The notes: generated by a model from the sequence alone, not told the origin. A stretch of DNA of 64,000 bases from Schnuerera sp. xch1 (GCF_019931165.1 NZ_JAIOUP010000001.1:388025-452024), one strand, 5' to 3'; shown: positions 43,853 through 54,337, numbered from the stretch's first letter. A program made the numbers and translations.

Positions 43853-44075
43853 TTCTTCACCTCTATGATAATAGTATTTTAATTGTCATTATAACAGTTA
43901 ATTTTTATTTAGAAAATTATAGTTTCTTAATTATCCTATATTAAATTTATCAATAAAAAGCCAATACTAATCTTAAAAATATTTATCATATAATTACTTT
44001 TCAGCTAACAACTATAGTATATTTATTAAACCTAAAATAACATTATAATATAAAATATTATAAAATAAATCTTAC

Positions 44076-44487
44076 TTAATTGTTCGCCCTTAAATATGTT
44101 GCTTTTCCATATATCTCTAAATAATATTCAGCTATCTTATCCCAATCGAACCTGTCAACTTTTTCTACACAATTAGTTAGAAATATTTTCATAATTATCT
44201 AAAATATCTTCAATTCTTTTTGCAATTTCTTCAGCTGAATCATATTGTACAGAATATCCAACTTCTCCTTCATTAACCTGTCCATCAAAACCTTGTCCTC
44301 TTATATAGATTACTGGTAACCCTTGAGACATTGCCTCTGCATATACAAGTCCAAAGGTTCCGTATTTTGATGACATTACAAATATATCTGGATCTCTATA
44401 GTGATTTACTAATTCTTTTTGACAATATGATATATATTTAATAAATGGACACTCACTAATAAAATCGTTATCTATCATATACCTCAT
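44076..44487 (-). pseudogene. Glycosyltransferase family 4, C-terminal fragment with frameshift
   Basis: The open part 44173-44487 encodes only the donor domain (HYRDPDIFVMSSKYGTFGLVYAEAMSQGLPVIYI in part, with E-x7-E-like spacing). Past the stop at 44173 the usual GT4 ending resumes in another frame (LTNCVEKVDRFDWDKIAEYY) to a stop at 44076. The N-terminal acceptor domain is missing, and the fragment begins inside the end of the upstream glycosyltransferase (20-bp overlap). It has both a 5' deletion and a frameshift near 44180, so it is almost certainly inactive. Confidence 0.75.
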
Positions 44488-45565
44488 CTAAATTCTTAAC
44501 TACTTCTTCCCAACTATAATCATATTGTATATTTTCTAAATTATTCATTTTCTCATCTAATATATGTCTATTATTGTTAATATAATCAATTGTTTTTTTA
44601 ATCTCCTCAATATTACTTCCATCTACTGCAAATCCAATATTATGTTTATTAATAAAATCTTCCAACACAGTTTCCTTGTTTACTATAATTGGAGTTTTAG
44701 TAATTATTGCTTCAAAAAACTTTACAGGGTAAGATGTACGGTATTGTATGGAAGATGTAGGATATAATGCATATAGAACATCAGTCTCACTATAAAGTTT
44801 CGCACTTTGGGTAAAATCATATCTTCCAGTAACATAAACATTGTTATAATTATCTTCAATATCTTTTAATTTTTTATATGCTACTCCTGCACCATGAATA
44901 AATACTTCTACATCGTTCATTTCATTACATACATCCATCAAGTTTTTTAATTCATTATATTGTCTAACTGCACCTATATAAGAAATTCTTAACTTATCTG
45001 ATTTAGTTCTTTCAGAACTAATATAATTTCCATTTTCTGGATAATTTGGTAAATATACCAGCTTCTTTTTGTTTTTTTCACTTATTGGGTTCTTTTGCAT
45101 CTCATTTACATGAATTATATAATCAGATTTATTTTGAAAGAAATTGACTATTCCTCTCACTATGTATCTGATTTTTTGCTTTTTCCCATTAACTTCATAA
45201 AACTCATGCATGTCAAATATAAGTTTAGAATTGTTTTTTTTTGCAAGATAACCAGTAATAATGCCATCTAAATCATGGCAATGTAAAAATTGATAATCTT
45301 TATCTTTTAAATATTCTTTACATTCACTAATAAATCTTTTAAATGATTTTAGTTGTTTAAATCCTGTTCCATATTTAGCATATGGGAAAAATCTTTTTAT
45401 TTTTATGCCGTCTATTACTTCAATTTCTTTATCTTTATATTCATTTTCTCGATCCCAGCACAATATTTCAACATCAAAGCCTTCATTAACTAAATATTTA
45501 GCCTCTTTATAGACTCTAACATCTGGATCAAATCTATTTGTAAGAATCATCTTTACTTTTTTCAT
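44468..45565 (-). CDS. Glycosyltransferase, GT-B (family 4-like)
   Basis: 365 residues. ILTNRFDPDVRVYKEAKYLV, then FLHCHDLDGIITGYLAKKNN and FDMHEFYEVNGKKQ in the N-terminal domain; ISYIGAVRQYNELKNLMDV and VKFFEAIITKTPIIVNKET in the donor domain. It is complete at both ends, with ATG and a LDEVYDR end. Its specificity is unknown. It lies 26 bp after the Gfo/Idh/MocA gene. Confidence 0.85.
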   Translation of the reverse strand: MKKVKMILTNRFDPDVRVYKEAKYLVNEGFDVEILCWDRENEYKDKEIEVIDGIKIKRFFPYAKYGTGFKQLKSFKRFISECKEYLKDKDYQFLHCHDLDGIITGYLAKKNNSKLIFDMHEFYEVNGKKQKIRYIVRGIVNFFQNKSDYIIHVNEMQKNPISEKNKKKLVYLPNYPENGNYISSERTKSDKLRISYIGAVRQYNELKNLMDVCNEMNDVEVFIHGAGVAYKKLKDIEDNYNNVYVTGRYDFTQSAKLYSETDVLYALYPTSSIQYRTSYPVKFFEAIITKTPIIVNKETVLEDFINKHNIGFAVDGSNIEEIKKTIDYINNNRHILDEKMNNLENIQYDYSWEEVVKNLDEVYDR

Positions 45566-45591
45566 TATTATACCACCATTTATATTAAAAT

Positions 45592-46632
45592 TTAAAATTC
45601 GTAAGCCCTAAGTATTATCTCAACAGGTTTCTTACCTTCTTCACCACTAATATACGGATCCCTATCATTATTTATAGCATCAATAAAATCCTTATATAGT
45701 GGCTTATGCCCTTTCCCATATACACTATCAACCTGTGAGCTTACATCCTCTTTATCGTATTCTTTTTCATCTGCGAACTTCCAAGTTTCTATTTCATTTA
45801 CTGCTAGTCCACCTATTACTACTGTTCCTTTTTCTCCAAAAATGCTTAATGTTTCTTCTAAGTTTTTTGGATATACACATGCACTACCTTCTACAATTCC
45901 AATTGATCCATTCTTAAATCTAATTAATATAGCTCCAAAGTCTTCCATTTCAATATTTCTTAAGAAAGTATCTCTTTCTGCATGAATTCTTTCCACTTCT
46001 GATCCCATCATCCATTGGAGAAGATCTATATTGTGTATACATTGGTTCATTAAAGTTCCACCATCTAATGCTTTTGTACCTCTCCATGATGCTTGTTTAT
46101 AATAATCATCATTTCTGTTCCAAAGTATTCTGGCTGTTCCATTTACAATTTTACCAAATCTTCCTTCATCTATAGCTCGTCTTAATTTTTGTATTGGTGG
46201 ATTAAATCTATTTTGATGACATACTCCTAGTTTTAATCCTTTTTCTTTAGCTATTTTTATCATTTCATCTACATCTTCTATTGATAATGCCATAGGTTTT
46301 TCTACTAATACATGTTTACCGCAATTTAAGCAATCAATGGTATGTTTAGCATGATATCCACTTTCTGTTGCTATGGCTACTACATCTATATCCTCTTTCT
46401 TTAGCATTTCATTATATTCTGTATATTTTTTAACTTCTTTTACATCTTCGTTCATATTATTTGCTTGTTTATCAATTAATTCATGATATTCCTCTACAAC
46501 CTTATCCATCTTTTCAGGCACTATATCACAAACTGCAACAAGCCTAGATTTTTCAACATTATCTGCTAAAGCTTCAATATGCTTATGCGATATTCTTCCG
46601 CAGCCTATAATTGCGAATTTTAGTTCTTTCAT
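45592..46632 (-). CDS. Gfo/Idh/MocA family sugar dehydrogenase
   Basis: 346 residues: Rossmann start KFAIIGCGRISHKHIEAL, LVEKPMALSIEDVDEMI (catalytic Lys), GTLMNQCIHNIDLLQWMMG. It resembles the WbpB/WlbA 3-dehydrogenases of UDP-2-acetamido uronates. Followed in the operon by a glycosyltransferase and preceded by an aminotransferase and an acetyltransferase, it fits a 3-oxidation step in making a 3-amino sugar. The exact UDP-sugar is inferred only. Confidence 0.85.
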   Translation of the reverse strand: MKELKFAIIGCGRISHKHIEALADNVEKSRLVAVCDIVPEKMDKVVEEYHELIDKQANNMNEDVKEVKKYTEYNEMLKKEDIDVVAIATESGYHAKHTIDCLNCGKHVLVEKPMALSIEDVDEMIKIAKEKGLKLGVCHQNRFNPPIQKLRRAIDEGRFGKIVNGTARILWNRNDDYYKQASWRGTKALDGGTLMNQCIHNIDLLQWMMGSEVERIHAERDTFLRNIEMEDFGAILIRFKNGSIGIVEGSACVYPKNLEETLSIFGEKGTVVIGGLAVNEIETWKFADEKEYDKEDVSSQVDSVYGKGHKPLYKDFIDAINNDRDPYISGEEGKKPVEIILRAYEF

Positions 46633-46686
46633 TAATATCTCACTCCTGGTTTTTATATTTGATATTTATATAATACTAAACTACAA

Positions 46687-47802
46687 CTATACTAAATCAT
46701 TCAACTTCTTACATACATAATTAATATCTTCCTCTTTTAACTCAGGCCACATTGGAAGACTTAGTATTTCATTACTTATTTTTTCAGATATCGGAAAATC
46801 ACCTTTTTTATATCCTAAATACCTATATGCTGGTTGTAAATGTAAAGGAATAGGATAATGTATTCCTGTTGCTATACCATCTTTTTTAAGTGATTCTCTC
46901 ACATTATCTCTATTTGTTAATCTCACAGTAAATAAATGAAATACATGTCTACTTTCATTCCTAATAAAAGGAGTAATAATATTGTTATTTTTATTTAATA
47001 ATTGTTTATATATGTTTGCATTATTTATTCTCATGGAATTCCATTTGTTTAGATGTCTTAATTTCACCCTTAAAATAGCGGCCTGTATTGAATCAAGTCT
47101 ACTATTATATCCTTCCATTTCATGCTCATACTTCTTTATCCTACCATGATTTGATAACATTTTTATCTTATTAGCTAAATATTCATTATTGGTTACAAGT
47201 GCTCCCCCATCACCAAACGCTCCTAAATTTTTACCTGGATAAAAAGAAAAAGTAGCTATATCACCATATTCACCAGGACCTTTGCCATTAAATTTAGCTC
47301 CATGTGCTTGGGCAGAATCCTCTATTACTTTTAAATCGAACTCTTTTGCAATTGCCATAATTGATTCCATATCAGCCATCTGGCCATAAAGGTGAACAGG
47401 AATAACTGCTTTAACATTTTTAATAACTTTATATTTTCTTAGATATTCTTTAAGTTTAATTGGATCCATTGTATATGTTTTTTCATCTATATCAACGAAA
47501 TCTACAGAAGCTCCAACAGATGATATTGCTTCAGATGTTGCAATAAATGTGTTTGAAACAGTAACAACAGTATCACCGGTTTTAATGTCTAAGGCTTTTA
47601 AAGCCAACGTCAAAGCATCAGTTCCATTGCCACAAGCAATAGCGTATTCAGTATTACAATACTTAGCAAATTCAAGCTCAAACTGCTCAACTTCATTTCC
47701 TCCAATAAATCTAGTATTGTCAATTAAATATTTAATTTTATTACTAACTTCTTGATAAATTTCATTATAACAACCTGACAAATCCATAAACGGTATATTC
47801 AT
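46687..47802 (-). CDS. DegT/DnrJ/EryC1 sugar aminotransferase (WbpE/WlbC-like)
   Basis: 371 residues, PLP-dependent. FIGGNEVEQFELEFAKY, then YAIACGNGTDALTLALKAL, VIPVHLYGQMADM, EDSAQAHGA and FYPGKNLGAFGDGG with the Schiff-base Lys. It installs an amino group on a keto-sugar nucleotide. Together with its neighbours (dehydrogenase, left-handed beta-helix acetyltransferase) it forms a plausible 3-acetamido sugar pathway. Confidence 0.88.
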   Translation of the reverse strand: MNIPFMDLSGCYNEIYQEVSNKIKYLIDNTRFIGGNEVEQFELEFAKYCNTEYAIACGNGTDALTLALKALDIKTGDTVVTVSNTFIATSEAISSVGASVDFVDIDEKTYTMDPIKLKEYLRKYKVIKNVKAVIPVHLYGQMADMESIMAIAKEFDLKVIEDSAQAHGAKFNGKGPGEYGDIATFSFYPGKNLGAFGDGGALVTNNEYLANKIKMLSNHGRIKKYEHEMEGYNSRLDSIQAAILRVKLRHLNKWNSMRINNANIYKQLLNKNNNIITPFIRNESRHVFHLFTVRLTNRDNVRESLKKDGIATGIHYPIPLHLQPAYRYLGYKKGDFPISEKISNEILSLPMWPELKEEDINYVCKKLNDLV

Positions 47803-47816
47803 ACTAAACTTTCCTC

Positions 47817-48431
47817 CTATTTATAATTTTCAATATTATCAATCGTATTAATTTCCCTCGCTGGATTCCCTACAACTACTTGTCCAGATTTTATGTCATG
47901 TGTTACAACACTTCCCGCACCAACTAATGCATTCTTTTCAATGACAATTCCAGGCAAGATTGTGCTGTTAGCTCCTATTATAGCATTAGTACAAACAAAT
48001 GCACCTTTTAAATTTTTTTTAACATCGTTAGATAAAGGATATTTTGCATTAGTTATAACAACATTAGGTCCAATCCAGCAACTTTCTTCTAAAGTTGTAT
48101 ATTCTGGTATAAATACTTGTGAATGTATTCTTACATTATCTTTTATTACTGTATGATGCTCAATACAAGAGCTTGTACCAATACTTACATCATCTCCAAT
48201 ACAATTATCCTCTCTAATATTTACATGATGTCCAGTTTGAAAATTATCTCCAATATTATTTCCTTCATATATTACTGTATGTGACCTAATAATACAATTA
48301 TCTCCTATAGTGACCTTTTTGTTTTTAGTCCCATCTTTAACAGGTTTACCAATGATAACATAATCTTCAATTATAACATTCTCACCTATATCTACATTTG
48401 GATATATAATAGATGTTTCTGATATCGCCAT
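47817..48431 (-). CDS. Left-handed beta-helix sugar N-acetyltransferase (WbpD/WlbB-like)
   Basis: 204 residues made of hexapeptide repeats ([53 protein letters not shown] in part), ending VVGNPAREI. It is a trimeric acetyl-CoA-dependent enzyme. Its place between the aminotransferase and ugd suggests acetylation of the new amino group on the UDP-sugar. Confidence 0.85.
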   Translation of the reverse strand: MAISETSIIYPNVDIGENVIIEDYVIIGKPVKDGTKNKKVTIGDNCIIRSHTVIYEGNNIGDNFQTGHHVNIREDNCIGDDVSIGTSSCIEHHTVIKDNVRIHSQVFIPEYTTLEESCWIGPNVVITNAKYPLSNDVKKNLKGAFVCTNAIIGANSTILPGIVIEKNALVGAGSVVTHDIKSGQVVVGNPAREINTIDNIENYK

Positions 48432-48449
48432 TAACTCATCCTCCTATTA

Positions 48450-49772
48450 TTATCTTCCTACACAATAATATTTAAAACCTTTCTTCTCAATCATTTCTCT
48501 TTGATATATATTTCTTAGATCAAAAAAATAATTTCCATTCATACTATCTTTTATTCTATCTAAATTTAAATTTCTGAATTGATTCCATTCAGTTAATATG
48601 ATTAACGCATCGGTGTTACCTATTGCTTCATATTCATCTTCACAAAAAGTCATATGATTACTAATATCTTTAAATCTCCATTGACCTTCTTTTTGTCCTT
48701 GTGGGTCATATATCTGTAACTTTGCTCCATCTTTTACCAATTCATTTAATATGATTAATGATGGTGCTTCTCTCATATCATCAGTATTAGGCTTAAATGT
48801 TATGCCTAATATTCCTAATGTTTTATCTTTTAGCTCTCCCATAGCTTCTCGAACTTTTTCTACCATTAATTGTTTTTGATTTTCATTAGTCTTAATTGTC
48901 TGTTCTATTAATGTCACTGGTGATTTAAACTGTTGACCTATTTTTACCAAAGCTTCAGTATCTTTTGGAAAGCAACTTCCACCGTATCCTGGTCCAGGAT
49001 GTAGAAACTTTGGACTTATTCGTCCATCCATCCCCATCGCTTTAGCAACATGATGAACATCTGCTCCTACCTTCTCACATAAATTTGCTAATTCATTTAT
49101 ATATGAAATTTTCATAGCCAAAAATGCATTTGAAGCATATTTTATCATTTCTGCTGTTTCTATATTAGTCACAACAAACGGAACTTCGTTTAAATTCAAT
49201 ACTCTATATACATCTTTCATAATGTCTTCCGCTTTTTCTGATTCCACTCCTAAAACTATTCTATCAGGATGCGTAAAATCATAAATTGCTGAACCTTCCC
49301 TTAAAAATTCAGGGTTTGATACTACATCAAATTCATAATCTACTCCCCTACCTACTAATATATTTTGCACTGTTTTTTTTACTTTTTGTCCTGTTCCTAC
49401 AGGTACAGTGGACTTGTCCACTATAACCTTATATCCATTCATATAAGTAGCTATGTCTTTTGCCACATCCATAACATAATGTAAATCTGCACTCCCGTCT
49501 TCTTGAGGTGGTGTACCTACTGCTATAAAAATTACTTCACTTTCTTCTACAGCCTTTTTAATATTTGTAGTAAACGTTAATCTTTTATAATACACATTTC
49601 TTTCTACTAAATCATCTAATGCTGGTTCATATATAGGTATTTTCCCACTATTTAACATATCTATTTTTTCTGCATTATTATCTACACAAGTAACATTCAT
49701 ACCAAAATCTGCCAAAGAGGTCCCTGTAACAAGACCAACATACCCAGTACCTATTATAGCAATATTATACAT
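48450..49772 (-). CDS. ugd: UDP-glucose 6-dehydrogenase
   Basis: 440 residues: NIAIIGTGYVGLVTGTSLADF at the NAD site, IAVGTPPQEDGSADL, VDKSTVPVGTG, and GPGYGGSCFPKDTEAL with the catalytic Cys. These motifs match UDP-glucose rather than UDP-GlcNAc dehydrogenases. It makes UDP-glucuronate, a donor for the polysaccharide or for the following amino-sugar enzymes. The galU gene that would feed it is only a relic nearby, so another copy must exist elsewhere in the genome. Confidence 0.9.
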   Translation of the reverse strand: MYNIAIIGTGYVGLVTGTSLADFGMNVTCVDNNAEKIDMLNSGKIPIYEPALDDLVERNVYYKRLTFTTNIKKAVEESEVIFIAVGTPPQEDGSADLHYVMDVAKDIATYMNGYKVIVDKSTVPVGTGQKVKKTVQNILVGRGVDYEFDVVSNPEFLREGSAIYDFTHPDRIVLGVESEKAEDIMKDVYRVLNLNEVPFVVTNIETAEMIKYASNAFLAMKISYINELANLCEKVGADVHHVAKAMGMDGRISPKFLHPGPGYGGSCFPKDTEALVKIGQQFKSPVTLIEQTIKTNENQKQLMVEKVREAMGELKDKTLGILGITFKPNTDDMREAPSLIILNELVKDGAKLQIYDPQGQKEGQWRFKDISNHMTFCEDEYEAIGNTDALIILTEWNQFRNLNLDRIKDSMNGNYFFDLRNIYQREMIEKKGFKYYCVGR

Positions 49773-49828
49773 ATTCTATTAATCCTCCTTATTAAAACTA
49801 TTATAGTTTATTAAAATTTGAATCCAAA

Positions 49829-51052
49829 TTAATTTTCTAAAATAATATTTTCTAATTTATCAGTCAGTATCTTAAAATCAAAATCTTCTGCAGCTATTAA
49901 TGAATTTTTACCAAGTTCATGCTTCTTTTCTTTTGTCATACTATACAATTCTATTATTCCATTAGCTAACGCATCTGGCGACTCATCTTCTACAGTAATT
50001 CCACAATCATATTTTTTTATTAAGTCATATTTAACTTTTAACTTTCTATTTGAAATTACAGGTTTTCCTGATGCAAAATAATCAAATAATTTATTAGGAC
50101 TTAAACCATATTTATTTATATCTAATTTTAATCCTAATAAAAGGTTTAAATCTGACTTAGATAAAATATATGGTATATATTTCTTATTTACACTGTTCTT
50201 AAAAGTTACGTTATCAATCTTATTTTTTTTAATATATGCTTCCAATTTATTTTTTTCTGTTCCATTACCCCAAATTAATATTTTGATGTTTGTATACCCG
50301 CTTTTCTTTATAATATTTGCAGCTTCTACTAAATAATTTACACCATTATATTTTCCGATTGAACCTGTATATACTACTTTAAATGTATTATCATCATCTA
50401 AATCAGAATCTTTTAAAATACATGCTGATTTATTCTTATCAAACTCTTCTAAATCCACTCCATTATTTATATATCTAACCTTTGATATATCAATTCCTAA
50501 GCTTTCAACATAATCTTTTCCACCAGGGAAAGTAAAGATTAACTTATCTGCTTTTTTATATATAAATTTCTCCAACTTATATAATATCTTTCCAGATATA
50601 CTATTTTTATCTATTCTATCCATAGCTACTAATGTTTCAGGCCAAAGATCTCTTGTTTCTGCTATAAATTTTGTATTATAACGTTTTGCAAGTCTGTATC
50701 CTGCTAGCCATGTGAGGGGATGCACAGATGATGCATATATAACATCAGGTTTTTCTTCATCAAATTTTTTTGATACTGATAACAATCCATATGCATAATC
50801 TAACATATTTAATATTCTTTGCTTTCCATTTCCTGTATAATTTCTAGCTTTAATATATATACAAGAAATACCATCTTCTACTTCTTCAATATATTTACTT
50901 GAATCATTGATTCTATTTTTATTGCCATTATGTGCAGTACTTGCAGCAAATAATTTTACATTATATCCTCTCTTATATAAATTGTGTGCAAACTTATAAT
51001 GTCTACCTGACCCTAACTTTGCATAATGATTTAATATCCAAATATTTTTCAA
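49829..51052 (-). CDS. Glycosyltransferase family 4 (WbuB-like)
   Basis: 407 residues. NIWILNHYAKLGSGRHYKFA, YASSVHPLTWLAGYRLAKRY and ETRDLWPETLVAMDRI are the typical WbuB/WcaI-like N-terminal motifs; VYTGSIGKYNGVNYLVEA and LGLKLDINKYGLSPNKLFDYFASGKP (in part) form the donor site. It often acts as an early transferase, placing an amino sugar on the lipid carrier. The substrate is unknown. Confidence 0.85.
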   Translation of the reverse strand: MKNIWILNHYAKLGSGRHYKFAHNLYKRGYNVKLFAASTAHNGNKNRINDSSKYIEEVEDGISCIYIKARNYTGNGKQRILNMLDYAYGLLSVSKKFDEEKPDVIYASSVHPLTWLAGYRLAKRYNTKFIAETRDLWPETLVAMDRIDKNSISGKILYKLEKFIYKKADKLIFTFPGGKDYVESLGIDISKVRYINNGVDLEEFDKNKSACILKDSDLDDDNTFKVVYTGSIGKYNGVNYLVEAANIIKKSGYTNIKILIWGNGTEKNKLEAYIKKNKIDNVTFKNSVNKKYIPYILSKSDLNLLLGLKLDINKYGLSPNKLFDYFASGKPVISNRKLKVKYDLIKKYDCGITVEDESPDALANGIIELYSMTKEKKHELGKNSLIAAEDFDFKILTDKLENIILEN

Positions 51053-51160
51053 TATATCACCTACTTGCTTTATTTATAACATTATTAATCTTCTACCTAA
51101 TTCTCTTTTTATTTCTGATGTTTTCTGTTTCTTGTTTATAAAGCAATTTAAAGATACAAT

Positions 51161-53059
51161 CTACTGTAGTTTGGCAATCCTCGAAATTTTATCGAGTATA
51201 TAAACATCTTCTATAATTTCATCTTCTGGCTTTTGTTTCATAATTTTATTTATCTTATATTCAATTTGTTTTAATTCAGCTTCTCTTTTCTTCGATAAAA
51301 TCTTATCTATTTTAGAGACTCCAAAGTCAACTAAAGCAACTCCTATTGAAATTGGTGGTGGTAATATGGGTATAAGACCTGCGGCACCTAAAAAATATTT
51401 TAAACATTTCCACCTTTCTTTGTCTGGTATTTCTGCAATGTCACATATAAATGTATTGTAATCAGAAATTTTCTCCCTACGTTCCTTTTCATCCATATAT
51501 TCAAGTCTGTTTAGTATGTTTACAAGTCCAGTTTCTGTATTGTATTTCTCTGCTTTTTCTGCAAATTTGATAATGCTTATTGTATTGTCGATGTTAAGAA
51601 AATTAATATAGTTGTTTTCCCTTTTATTTATTTCCGTTACCTTTTTTATCTGATCTATTTCCTTTAGTGAAGAATAGTAATAGCTATTGAGCAAACCTGC
51701 GAGAATCAAGGATACCCCACTATCAGAATATTTGCTTCCATCTTTTTCTTCTCTGAATGGAAAATATGTTGCTTGCAGAGCAGTAGCTATGTGTATATTG
51801 CTAGAATTAACCGTAAATTCAAAAGAAAGTTCATTGGTCTTTTCTAAAGATTGAATTTTATCTTCTATTATCCTATTGACTCCAAAATTGCTTATTGCCA
51901 TTGGACTGTATTGATTCAATACTCTAAAACTTTCTAATTTGGCTATAAGGGGCCAAGCTATAATTTTAGCCATCTGGAGCACATTTTTATCTTCAGAATT
52001 TATTAAGTAGGGATATATATCTAATATCATTTCTCTATATTCTGGATAGTTTGTAAAATAAGATTTCTCTACTTCTGACATATAGCATGCCATAAGGGCA
52101 TTTATCCCTCTTTTGCTGATTACTGAACTATTCTTATATTTATATGCTTCCATAATAAGTTCCTTATCATAACGAGATTCAGTATTAGGTAGTAAAAATA
52201 TTAACTTTTCTCTCTCCACCAGTTCTATCAATTCGTCTTTGGTAATATTTTGATGTTCAAGAAATATATCAAGATTATTTTCAATAGGTAATGCAAGATA
52301 AACTTTGTCGTAAAGCAAAATGTTATTTCTAAGGTTGATATTTTTAAAACATGAAAAGTCTAAATAACATTTAGTCTCTCCCGAGCTGAAAAATGGAAGC
52401 TCAGCTCTATCTATCTTCCCCTGATATATATCTTCAACATTGGAAAACCAATAATCAGCATCATTTACTGAAAAAGGTAAATTTTTGTCTGTGAAACAAT
52501 ACATAGAATCATTATGATATAAGCTTTCTCCTTTTTGCCATTTTCCTTCAGAATTCTCAAGTTCAATACATTTGTCTGATTCCTTTCTTACAATAACTTT
52601 CTCAAAACTTAATTCCATTTTATATAGAAAATCTTTTAGCATTGATATATCCTCTACTCCTGTATCATCTGAAATAGTAATTATCAATTGAGCATGTGCC
52701 CCAGGTATACTAGATATATCAATAAAATCAATGTGATGAAACTTGCTACTAATCATATTATCTATTTCGGGCTGTGTTAAACAAACGCCTTGAAAATCAT
52801 TTATTATATTATCTAAAGGGATATTTTCTACAATTTCTTTGAATTCTTTAGGTTCTTCATTAACTAATTCTATGGGACAACATATTGGACGAATACTATA
52901 ATCAAAATGTTTTTTTAACTTTTCAAAGTCGCCCTTATAATTCTCGCATAATATCAAATATCTTTCTCCTTCAATGCGATATATCATTGTCTGTAAGCCC
53001 AAATATTCAGTTCGCAAATCTAAATCAGCTCTTTTGACTTCTCCTAAATGATTTAACAT
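51161..53059 (-). CDS. Unrecognised 632-residue protein embedded in the polysaccharide operon
   Basis: I do not recognise any domain. It starts with ATG behind GTGGAGGAATAG. Visible are a hydrophilic, mixed alpha/beta N-terminal half (GAHAQLIITISDDTGVED, SSGETKCYLDFSCFKN), a helical middle (ISKRGINALMACYMSEVEKS, NNYINFLNIDNTISIIKFAE) and one hydrophobic stretch near 575-600 (LGAAGLIPILPPPISIGVAL) before a Lys/Glu-rich coiled tail. No signal peptide is visible. The gaps to its neighbours are about 100 bp on each side, larger than elsewhere in the operon, which suggests a later insertion. No function is assigned. Confidence 0.75.
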   Translation of the reverse strand: MLNHLGEVKRADLDLRTEYLGLQTMIYRIEGERYLILCENYKGDFEKLKKHFDYSIRPICCPIELVNEEPKEFKEIVENIPLDNIINDFQGVCLTQPEIDNMISSKFHHIDFIDISSIPGAHAQLIITISDDTGVEDISMLKDFLYKMELSFEKVIVRKESDKCIELENSEGKWQKGESLYHNDSMYCFTDKNLPFSVNDADYWFSNVEDIYQGKIDRAELPFFSSGETKCYLDFSCFKNINLRNNILLYDKVYLALPIENNLDIFLEHQNITKDELIELVEREKLIFLLPNTESRYDKELIMEAYKYKNSSVISKRGINALMACYMSEVEKSYFTNYPEYREMILDIYPYLINSEDKNVLQMAKIIAWPLIAKLESFRVLNQYSPMAISNFGVNRIIEDKIQSLEKTNELSFEFTVNSSNIHIATALQATYFPFREEKDGSKYSDSGVSLILAGLLNSYYYSSLKEIDQIKKVTEINKRENNYINFLNIDNTISIIKFAEKAEKYNTETGLVNILNRLEYMDEKERREKISDYNTFICDIAEIPDKERWKCLKYFLGAAGLIPILPPPISIGVALVDFGVSKIDKILSKKREAELKQIEYKINKIMKQKPEDEIIEDVYILDKISRIAKLQ

Positions 53060-53152
53060 TCTATTCCTCCACTTTCATATCCATGAGAATGCCACCACCA
53101 AAAGATATCAATAATCCCTTTAAATCTAGTCTTCTTTGTATTACATACTCCT

Positions 53153-54337
53153 TTATACTGAAGGTAATTTATATTCCATCAACTTCCCTACCACCACTTC
53201 AACCTCATCCTCACTCAAATTACTACTACAAGACACATTTATTAAATTTTTTTCATAAAACTCTGCCTTTTCAATCCTATAACTTTGACTACCTACATAA
53301 GGTTTCTGTTTATGTATCAATCTCCACAATGGTCTTGCTTGAATATTTTCTTCATTTAATTTTCTCAATAATTCATCTCTATCTATACCATACTTATTCT
53401 TATCTACCAATATCGAATAAAACCAATGATTAGATCTTGTATCCTGTCTAAATGGTAATAGAGTTAATCCATCTATATTTTGTAAAGCTTTTTTGTATAT
53501 GTTATAATTTTTAATCTTTGTTTCTATAAATTCTTCTAATCTATCTATTTGATCGATTCCAAAGGCTGCTTGTATGTTTGTCATGCGATAGTTATATCCT
53601 ATTTCATCATGAACAAAGTATAGAGAATTAGTTTTAGCTTGTACACCTAGGAATGCTACTTCATCTAACAATTCTTGATCATTGGATACGACCATTCCTC
53701 CACCACCTGTGGTTATTATCTTATTGGCATTAAATGAGTATACTCCTATGTCTCCAATGGTACCACAATATTTGCCTTTGTATTCTCCTTCTAAATAATA
53801 GGATCCTAATGCTTCTGTGGAGTCCTCTATTACTTTTAAATTATATTTTTCTCTAATTTTCATAAGTCTTTCCATATCAACTGGATTACCGAATACATGA
53901 ACTACTACTATGGCTTTTATTTGTTTACTGGTCTTTTTATTGATCACTTTCCCATCTATATAGTTACATTCATTTTCTAAAAAATCCTCTAACCTATCCA
54001 TATCAATATTTAATGTATCATCACAGTCCATGAATATAGGTTCTGCACTCATGTATTTAACTGGATTTACTGCTGCTATGAAGGTAACTGTAGGAACTAT
54101 TACTTCATCTCCAGATTCTATGCCTAATACTCTTAATGCAAGATGCAGACCTGATGTACCTGATTGACAAGATACTGCTCTTTCTACTCCTACATATTTT
54201 GCTATTTTTTCTTCAAATTCAGTTATAAATCTTCCTCCTGTAGATACCCAGCCTGTTTCTATACACTCCTTTATGTTTTCTAGGATGTCTAGTGAAAGGT
54301 TTGGGACTGATAGAGGTATTTGTTTGTTGTTGGTCAT
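53153..54337 (-). CDS. DegT/DnrJ/EryC1 aminotransferase, LegC-like
   Basis: 394 residues from ATG 54337 (an ATG ten codons upstream is possible). IPLSVPNLSLDILENIKECI, TGWVSTGGRFITEFEEKIA, SCQSGTSGLHLALRVLGI and GVYSFNANKIITTGGGGMVV with the Schiff-base Lys are LegC/PglE-like features. It would add a 4-amino group to a 4-keto-6-deoxy UDP-sugar. The matching 4,6-dehydratase is not in the window, so the substrate may come from elsewhere or differ. Confidence 0.85.
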   Translation of the reverse strand: MTNNKQIPLSVPNLSLDILENIKECIETGWVSTGGRFITEFEEKIAKYVGVERAVSCQSGTSGLHLALRVLGIESGDEVIVPTVTFIAAVNPVKYMSAEPIFMDCDDTLNIDMDRLEDFLENECNYIDGKVINKKTSKQIKAIVVVHVFGNPVDMERLMKIREKYNLKVIEDSTEALGSYYLEGEYKGKYCGTIGDIGVYSFNANKIITTGGGGMVVSNDQELLDEVAFLGVQAKTNSLYFVHDEIGYNYRMTNIQAAFGIDQIDRLEEFIETKIKNYNIYKKALQNIDGLTLLPFRQDTRSNHWFYSILVDKNKYGIDRDELLRKLNEENIQARPLWRLIHKQKPYVGSQSYRIEKAEFYEKNLINVSCSSNLSEDEVEVVVGKLMEYKLPSV

